NCBI GenBank assembly: GCA_030278955.1
Contig: JAOANR010000011.1
Coordinates: 29,702,403 to 29,766,402, forward strand
Source of the DNA: Hygrophila difformis
Lineage: Eukaryota > Streptophyta > Magnoliopsida > Lamiales > Acanthaceae
Reading direction: 5' to 3'
Length of the DNA: 64,000 nt
This document shows positions 56,689 through 64,000 of this stretch, in pieces (position 1 is the stretch's first letter; every line of letters begins with the position of its first letter). The notes beneath the pieces are model-generated. The model worked only from the letters and a program-made list of their open reading frames with translations, searched no databases and was not told the origin of the DNA. The position numbers and the translations under genes are program-made.

Positions 56689-59600
56689 TGTAACACCCGA
56701 GAAATTTAATTCACATTCAAAGGAATGTAATTAATTTCTCGTGGAAGACGTTCATCCTTAAAGGAAGGTAGATGGAAATACCCCAACATTAAATTGAGCC
56801 AAAAGGAAGTGAGGGCGCAACTTCGGGGACGAAGTTGATTCTTAAGGGGGGTAGACTGTAATACCCGGGATTTTTACAGCAAAATAAAAATTTATTTCCG
56901 AAAAGAAAATAAATTATTACAATAAATTATTGCTCGGAAATGAAACGCCGATAGATTCAAAAACTCAAAATGGAATAAAAGAGGGAAAGGAAGCCGAAGA
57001 AATTCCATGAATCGAGTTAAAAGAATTGGAATTAAATTCAAGGAGGAAAAGAATTTTAATTCCAAAAACCCGTGAAGTCGGAAGTAATTTAATCAGATAA
57101 ATTACTACACGGGAGTCGAAAGACGATGAATTCAAACTCGACGGATTCAAGGTTTCGAATATGAAATTCACTGGAGTCAAAATAAAATTTAGAAAGGAAT
57201 CGTAACCCCAGAAATGACCCGAAAAGTCGAACCGAAAACGTAGGGGATAGAAACCCGATCGAGAAAAGAAGGAAAGACCCGACGGAGCAAGCGAACCGCC
57301 GAACCGGCCGGTCCGGCCGGCCCGCGCTGCCCGCGCGCCGCCGCGCGGCCACCGCGCGGCCAAGGGCGTCGCGCCTCCAGGCTGGTCGCGCGTGCTCCGC
57401 GCGCACAAAAGCTTGGGTGCGCGCCACCAGCGCGCCAGAGGTGCTGAAAGTGTAAACTTTCCTTCCATGGCGATTTTCTTGCCAAAAATCCGACCTCAAT
57501 CAATGGCAAGTCAATCACAACAATGGGGAAGGGCATAAGATCAGATTTGGGGCGCCCCTCCCCATAATTCCCAGAAAACCTAACCCTAAACACCTCCAAA
57601 ACTCCTCTCCAAGTCGAAACCTCTCCGAACTCACTTTCCGGCAAGTATTCCGGCGACGGCAAGGCGAAAGGAACCAAGCCCTGCCCTCTAGACTCTTGGT
57701 AAGCTATTGTACAAAGTTTCAATTCGTCCATAAGTCTCAGAAACTCGAATTCTAACACTATTTCCTTACTACGATTTCCCATCGGAAAACGAACAAAAAG
57801 CGATCGGAGAAGTTGGCCGTTCGTCGTGACCCTAGGACATCCGGAAACCCAATCCAGCGACCCTATCATCATCCTAAGTAAGTTAACACCTTACTCACAA
57901 ATGTTTGCGGTTGTTTGTTGTTTAAATCTCGAGATATAGGCTTGTAGCAAAAATCGGTTTTCAAAAACCCTATTTTCGTCCAATTTTAAAGACTCGCCAA
58001 AAACTCGACCTTCGGGAATTCAAACCGAAAACTTTTCAACATAAAAGTTGTTCCTAACACCTTTATCTATCTTGTGTCCAAATTTCAGCCATTGACATTA
58101 AGTTTTGCTACCCCAATTTTTGCCATGAACTTCCTGTTTCAAACCGAACGTTTCAAATCTGTGACAGATTCCTTCATTCAACTTGATGCATGTTTTTCAC
58201 CCATTTTTCGAATGATTTAACTTTGCATTTCTAAACAAAAGTTGTAGATAATTGTGTCTAGACTATGCCTACCAAATTTCACGAATTTTGGTGTTCATTT
58301 GATATGTCAATCGGCCAAGTTTTTAGAACTGTTTTGAATTCGTTTTAAGGGCCATGAGTATGCAGTGAGTTGCACACGATTTTTGAGTACCAAGAATTCA
58401 TTATTTCCAAAAACTTAAAACATGAAAGTTGTTCCTTAATGTGTCGTGTAGTTACTGTAAAAATTTCACATCGATTGGTTTTGAAATGAATTTTTAATCG
58501 GCGTTACACGAACCTGTGACGACAACAGTTTTTAAGACGTAAATTATTCTTTGCAATAAACTCAAATTTTAACTCACTTCGGAACCTTATTTCCAAAAAC
58601 TTAAAACATGAAAGTTGTTCGTGTGTGTGTGTGTTTTTGAATTACTGGCCAAGTTTCAGAATTTTTGGAAGGAAAACGAATTTTAAATTAAGAAAGGCGT
58701 GAACTGCCTCAAATAGGATTTTTCGAACTTGAGAAAACTCGAACTATGAAAACGCGATATCGATCATTTGATAACTTTGAAATACGAACTTTCGAAAAAT
58801 CCCGTTCACTAGGCTGAGCCGATCTTCATACTATCATTATCTTTGAGACTGCCTCGTTAGTGGTCTCCCTTTTATTTGGACTGCCTCGTTAGTGGTCCTA
58901 CTATCTTTTGAGACTGCCTCGTTAGTGGTCTCCTTACTATGCCAAAACGGCAGTTGTGCACATGGCCTGCCAAATCGGCAGTGGGAAATACACGGCCTGC
59001 CCGAGTGGTAGTGAAACCGTTTGAAAGGCCTGTCAAACGACAGTTGATATACATGCCTGTCAAATTGACAGTAGATACACACGGCTTGCCGAAATGGCAA
59101 TCGAGATACATGGCTAGCCAAAACGGCAGTCAATACTGATATGGCTGCGGCCGCCGGTTCACCGGCTAACTGATTATGATCTTTTGAGATTGCCTCGTTA
59201 GTGATCTCTCTTGTGTGGTGTCCTCTTCTTAGTTGCGGGATAAAATATAAAAGACTTGTGTGAGTGTTGATTACGCTTAAATCTTTTGTATCAGGTTTTT
59301 AAATTACGCATTTAAATTACGTCATTAAATTATGCCTTTAAATTCTGCCTTTAAAAATTTAGTCTTTTAAATTATGCATTGTCGTCTTGAATAAATTAAA
59401 CATGTTTTCCGCTGCGAATAAAATATGGATTTTTAAAGTAATGCATGACAAGTGAATCTTCGGATTTAAACACATGTAACCCCTTAAATTGCTTGTAAGG
59501 GCTTAACTTACTCAGTATTTTATATACTGATAAACCCCGTTGTTCATTTTCCCATTACAGAGTACGGAGCATGATCATGCATCGGGGATCACTTTGGGTA

Positions 59601-59874
59601 TTTAATTATTTGTTCTACATGACGCATACGGGCTTGTTAACCCGAGTTTTGGCCATGTCGGCCCTGTATTTAATTTCCGCTGCAACCTATTATTTTTATT
59701 ATAATGTATGGATGATATTACATTATCATTTTTAAGTAATTCCGGACTTGCTTTTAAAACTTTTTCCAACACCTATAGCCTTGCATCTCTTTAGTAAGCT
59801 CGGAGGAACCGTGTCCTGCTAGGGAGGTGTGGCGGTGGCACCCCGGCCTGGGTTATCAAATCCGGGGTGTTACA
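56689..59874 (+). repeat. Element D 5' LTR (3186 bp), mosaic
   Basis: TGTAACACCC...GGGGTGTTACA. First ~600 bp A-like, including an inner hairpin 56819-56836, polypurine tract and start TGTAATACCC at 56857. Middle (~57290-58850) B-like. Last kilobase A-like, with the hairpin array 58848-59215. Donor-like sites 57699 and 57878; acceptor CCCATTACAG ending 59560. Confidence 0.95.
58848..59215 (+). repeat. Hairpin array in D LTR
   Basis: Plus strand: GAGAC-TGCCTCGTTAGTG-GTCTC and GGAC/GTCC units, then CTGCC/GGCAG-type and CTGTC/GACAG-type hairpins with variable loops, then GCCGG-TTCA-CCGGC. A second copy begins at 63855 and runs out of the window. Confidence 0.78.
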
Positions 59875-59877
59875 GAG

Positions 59878-59889
59878 TGGTATCAGAGC
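59878..59889 (+). other. Primer-binding site (tRNA-Met), element D
   Basis: TGGTATCAGAGC three bases after the LTR end. Confidence 0.93.
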
Positions 59890-60416
59890 CCGGAAATATT
59901 TTTTTTAAATTATTATTATTATTTTGGCCAATATAGAGGCCCAAGATTTTTAAACAAATATTATTATTATTTTAAAATTTTTAAGTACCATTATTATTAT
60001 TTAAATTTTAAGTTTTATTTCCATGGAACAAAATTTATTTTAAACCCATGGGAAATATTTACATATGCATAGAAATTTTTCCAACAAGTTTTTAAAGTCA
60101 CGAAAATATTTTTCGGGGTTGGGTAGCATTGTATAAAGCATACATGCATTCGCATACATACATACATGAATATCGCGCTAATTTTTTTTTTATTTTATGT
60201 GAATTAACAGTGTCAAAACTCTTACCTTCAAATTGGTCATGACATTGACTTAGAAGCAATTGCTTTAAACTAATTCTGCCTCAGTCATATAATTTGATCA
60301 CCTAAGTTTAGCATTCTCCTATCTATTACATCTTTCCAATCCTACCTTATAGATTTTCTTGAACGCTAACTTGCCTTAGATTAGAAACTCATCTTCACGT
60401 GTGTTGATAACAGAGA
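59890..60416 (+). other. Leader of element D
   Basis: AT-rich leader with ATT microsatellite-like words near 59912-60000; related to the element A leader. No gene. Confidence 0.7.
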
Positions 60417-61472
60417 ATGGCACCTAAGGGAAAATCGAGAAAGGAAATCCCAAATAACACTAACGCTGACCTCCCCAACGCACCGACCAATAATGAGATC
60501 CCTCAGAACATAGAAGGGCGAGTGCCTCATGTTCCCAACAATATGGATGAGCGTCTAAGGACTGTCGAGGAAGTTCTCGTAGTATTAGGAAATGCTGAAG
60601 TGCAACGTGCACAAGCGGGTGTACCACCACCGGTAACCCGGGTCAACTACTTAGCCTTGGTAAACCCTTACCAACCACCCCACTACGCCGGCGAAGAGGA
60701 CCCGGCTCAGCTAGAGGAATGGATACGGACGTTCGACAAGCTGTTGAACGCCGTAAAGTGTCCCGACGTGGAAAAGGTTCACGTAGCTTCATACTACCTA
60801 GGAGGCGAGGCGGATGATTGGTGGCAAGTCACCCAAGGGAAACGTGCAGAGTACGACGAGCCCTACACATGGTCAGAATTCACGGATCTGCTTAGGGATC
60901 ATTTTTATCCCATGAGCATGAAGGCTGCTATGTATGAGGAATTTCTGACACTGAGGCAAGGAGGAAAGACGGTCCAAGAATACTATAACCGTTTCAAGGA
61001 GTTGGTGCGGTTCGCACCGAGACTGGTGCCAACTGATGTAGAGAAGGCACAGAAGTTCGAGACGGGACTAAACCTATCTATTAGAGAGGTGATCACGGGC
61101 GAGCACTATCTTGACCTACAAGCTGTGTATGATCGTGCAGTAGCGGTTGCACGAGTTCAAGGACTGAAACAGAAACCGGTAGGTGGGACTAAGCAAGGAC
61201 CACAAGGACGATACAAGAGGAATAAGGACCATTCCCGTAGAAACTTGGACCAACCACATCAAAACGACAATGGACGAAACAAGGGGATAGTCTTCAACCA
61301 TGGCGACTATGCGCCACCATGTCCAAAGTGTGGTAAACCACACTATGCGAGAGGATGCACTCAGCCTGGAGCATGCCTTCGGTGCGGTCGACATGGTCAT
61401 CGGCTGCGTGACTGCCGGACGCGAATAGAAAATATAAACAAGAGGGAGGACGTGACCACTCGGCCCAAGTAA
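60417..61472 (+). CDS. gag: Intact gag (351 aa), element D
   Basis: Structural protein that would package element RNA into cytoplasmic particles. N-terminal polar region (1-75), gypsy Retrotrans_gag capsid region at about 80-250 (YAGEEDPAQLEEWIRTFDKL, VASYYLGGEADDWW, LLRDHFYPMSMK, LRQGGKTVQEYYNRFKELVR), basic region, then two nucleocapsid knuckles, CPKCGKPHYARGC from ~302 and CLRCGRHGHRLRDC from ~320. It ends VTTRPK without running into protease. Start is the first ATG after the leader; length is close to the gag part of normal chromoviruses. The intact frame in an element with no pol suggests selection for gag function or a very recent copy. Confidence 0.95.
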   Translation: MAPKGKSRKEIPNNTNADLPNAPTNNEIPQNIEGRVPHVPNNMDERLRTVEEVLVVLGNAEVQRAQAGVPPPVTRVNYLALVNPYQPPHYAGEEDPAQLEEWIRTFDKLLNAVKCPDVEKVHVASYYLGGEADDWWQVTQGKRAEYDEPYTWSEFTDLLRDHFYPMSMKAAMYEEFLTLRQGGKTVQEYYNRFKELVRFAPRLVPTDVEKAQKFETGLNLSIREVITGEHYLDLQAVYDRAVAVARVQGLKQKPVGGTKQGPQGRYKRNKDHSRRNLDQPHQNDNGRNKGIVFNHGDYAPPCPKCGKPHYARGCTQPGACLRCGRHGHRLRDCRTRIENINKREDVTTRPK

Positions 61473-61756
61473 CCGTAAGAAGTTTTCAAGCATCGACAAA
61501 CTACATTTATTTTTGAGTACGACTCTAAGAATTGTATCCAATCAAAAATAAATGAATTCAAATTGTTTTGAACTACGTAATGACTTGATCCCTTCACAGG
61601 GTACGTAGGCAACTTGGAAATTTCAATTCTGGGTTCAGTCAAATAATACCAAACAATAAAACGCAATAATACAATCACGCAACCAAACAACGACCGAGCT
61701 CGCGAGGAGCTAACGCCCAACTTCGAGGACGAAGTTGATTCCTAAGGGGGAGAGGA
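61473..61756 (+). promoter_or_regulatory. 3' internal region, hairpin and polypurine tract of element D
   Basis: Contains the segment shared with A, B and C (TTGTTTTGAACTACGTAATG, then GGGTACGTAGGCAAC), hairpin AACTTCG-AGGA-CGAAGTT at 61719-61736 and polypurine tract CCTAAGGGGGAGAGGA up to 61756. Confidence 0.85.
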
Positions 61757-64000
61757 TGTAACACCCGAGAAATTTAATTCACATTCAAAGGAATGTAATT
61801 AATTTCTCGTGGAAGACGTTCATCCTTAAAGGAAGGTAGATGGAAATACCCCAACATTAAATTGAGCCAAAAGGAAGTGAGGGCGCAACTTCGGGGACGA
61901 AGTTGATTCTTAAGGGGGGTAGACTGTAATACCCGGGATTTTTACAGCAAAATAAAAATTTATTTCCGAAAAGAAAATAAATTATTACAATAAATTATTG
62001 CTCGGAAATGAAACGCCGATAGATTCAAAAACTCAAAATGGAATAAAAGAGGGAAAGGAAGCCGAAGAAATTCCATGAATCGAGTTAAAAGAATTGGAAT
62101 TAAATTCAAGGAGGAAAAGAATTTTAATTCCAAAAACCCGTGAAGTCGGAAGTAATTTAATCAGATAAATTACTACACGGGAGTCGAAAGACGATGAATT
62201 CAAACTCGACGGATTCAAGGTTTCGAATATGAAATTCACTGGAGTCAAAATAAAATTTAGAAAGGAATCGTAACCCCAGAAATGACCCGAAAAGTCGAAC
62301 CGAAAACGTAGGGGATAGAAACCCGATCGAGAAAAGAAGGAAAGACCCGACGGAGCAAGCGAACCGCGCGGCCAAGGGCGTCGCGCCTCCAGGCTGGTCG
62401 CGCGTGCTCCGCGCGCACAAAAGCTTGGGTGCGCGCCACCAGCGCGCCAGAGGTGCTGAAAGTGTAAACTTTCCTTCCATGGCGATTTTCTTGCCAAAAA
62501 TCCGACCTCAATCAATGGCAAGTCAATCACAACAATGGGGAAGGGCATAAGATCAGATTTGGGGCGCCCCTCCCCATAATTCCCAGAAAACCTAACCCTA
62601 AACACCTCCAAAACTCCTCTCCAAGTCGAAACCTCTCCGAACTCACTTTCCGGCAAGTATTCCGGCGACGGCAAGGCGAAAGGAACCAAGCCCTGCCCTC
62701 TAGACTCTTGGTAAGCTATTGTACAAAGTTTCAATTCGTCCATAAGTCTCAGAAACTCGAATTCTAACACTATTTCCTTACTACGATTTCCCGTCGGAAA
62801 ACGAACAAAAAGCGATCGGAGAAGTTGGCCGTTCGTCGTGACCCTAGGACATCCGGAAACCCAATCCAGCGACCCTATCATCATCCTAAGTAAGTTAACA
62901 CCTTACTCACAAATTTTTGCGGTTGTTTGTTGTTTAAATCTCGAGATATAGGCTTGTAGCAAAAATCGGTTTTCAAAACCCTATTTTCGTCCAATTTTAA
63001 AGACTCGCCAAAAACTCGACCTTCGGGAATTCAAACCGAAAACTTTTCAACATAAAAGTTGTTCCTAACACCTTTATCTATCTTGTGTCCAAATTTCAGC
63101 CATTGACATTAAGTTTTGCTACCCCAATTTTCGCCATGAACTTCCTGTTTCAAACCGAACGTTTCAAATCTGTGACAGATTCCTTCATTCAACTTGATGC
63201 ATGTTTTTCACCCATTTTTCGAATGATTTAACTTTGCATTTCTAAACAAAAGTTGTAGATAATTGTGTCTAGACTATGCCTACCAAATTTCACGAATTTT
63301 GGTGTTCATTTGATATGTCAATCGGCCAAGTTTTTAGAACTGTTTTGAATTCGTTTTAAGGGCCATGAGTATGCAGTGAGTTGCACACGATTTTTGAGTA
63401 CCAAGAATTCATTATTTCCAAAAACTTAAAACATGAAAGTTGTTCCTTAATGTGTCGTGTAGTTACTGTAAAAATTTCACATCGATTGGTTTTGAAATGA
63501 ATTTTTAATCGGCGTTACACGAACCTGTGACGACAACGGTTTTTAAGACGTAAATTATTCTTTGCAATAAACTCAAATTTTAACTCACTTCGGAACCTTA
63601 TTTCCAAAAACTTAAAACATGAAAGTTGTTCGTGTGTGTGTGTTTTTGAATTACTGGCCAAGTTTCAGAATTTTTGGAAGGAAAACGAATTTTAAATTAA
63701 GAAAGGCGTGAACTGCCTCAAATAGGATTTTTCGAACTTGAGAAAACTCGAACTATGAAAACGCGATATCGATCATTTGATAACTTTGAAATACGAACTT
63801 TCGAAAAATCCCGTTCACTAGGCTGAGCCGATCTTCATACTATCATTATCTTTGAGACTGCCTCGTTAGTGGTCTCCCTTTTATTTGGACTGCCTCGTTA
63901 GTGGTCCTACTATCTTTTGAGACTGCCTCGTTAGTGGTCTCCTTACTATGCCAAAACGGCAGTTGTGCACATGGCCTGCCAAATCGGCAGTGGGAAATAC
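61757..64000 (+). repeat. Element D 3' LTR, 5' part
   Basis: Matches 56689 onward; lacks 56 bp of the CGCG-rich block relative to the 5' LTR (between 62367 and 62373). Its end lies outside the window. Confidence 0.95.

Larger units (their letters stand above)
56689..64000 (+). mobile_element. Element D: gag-only gypsy element (TR-GAG type), right end outside window
   Basis: 5' LTR 56689-59874, Met primer site, intact gag, polypurine tract, 3' LTR from 61757. The internal region is only 1882 bp and has no protease, RT or integrase. LTRs almost identical apart from a 56-bp deletion and a few base changes. Mobilisation must be in trans. TSD cannot be checked. Confidence 0.93.

Overview
The window is a gene-poor, repeat-dense piece of a plant nuclear genome. 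This is shown by Ty3/gypsy chromovirus and Ty1/copia LTR retrotransposons with initiator-Met tRNA primer sites (TGGTATCAGAGC or close variants), a Helitron-type helicase relic, and a plant-specific 'putative plant transposon protein' type of domain. I see no host single-copy gene, rRNA, tRNA or CRISPR. The species cannot be told from the sequence; a flowering plant is the safe reading.

Layout. 1-9048: element C (+), a chromovirus whose gag, protease and 5' RT are replaced by a sense coiled-coil ORF and an antisense gene, with a pol remnant ending in a chromodomain. 9049-10063: a GC-rich tandem repeat and a Helitron-helicase relic. 10064-44281: element A (-), whose 3' LTR is split by two younger insertions: element B (-, 12177-22381, TSD TTTCT) and element E (-, 22428-37442, TSD TTTTC). 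E's 3' LTR is itself split by solo LTR F (+, 22876-26037, TSD GGGAT). A is bounded by TSD CTATC. 44287-45013: a second Helitron-helicase relic. 45014-53527: a copia element (-, TSD ATCAT) with decayed gag-pol and an intact extra 500-codon ORF. 53533-56688: LTRs and leader of family G (+). 56689-64000: element D (+), a gag-only element inserted in G; its 3' LTR runs out of the window.

How the parts relate. No gypsy copy here has a complete pol. A and D carry only gag, E only a nucleocapsid-like fragment, B only two non-structural ORFs plus a chromodomain fragment, and C a C-terminal pol remnant. Yet the B, E and D LTR pairs are close to identical by eye, so movement in trans by a partner elsewhere is the simplest inference. 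B and C share one design: a short sense coiled-coil/acidic-tail ORF, then an antisense gene with its own GC-rich promoter region and a probable 5'-UTR intron. The copia element carries a related domain in sense orientation after pol.

The LTRs differ a lot in primary sequence but share a structural plan: two donor-like splice sites 166-180 bp apart; arrays of small hairpins in several families; a hairpin then a polypyrimidine-CAG acceptor; and a covarying hairpin just before the LTR 3' end. A separate covarying hairpin sits just upstream of the polypurine tract. Together these suggest a conserved intron inside the LTR and conserved RNA structures at both priming regions. These are by-eye inferences from one window.
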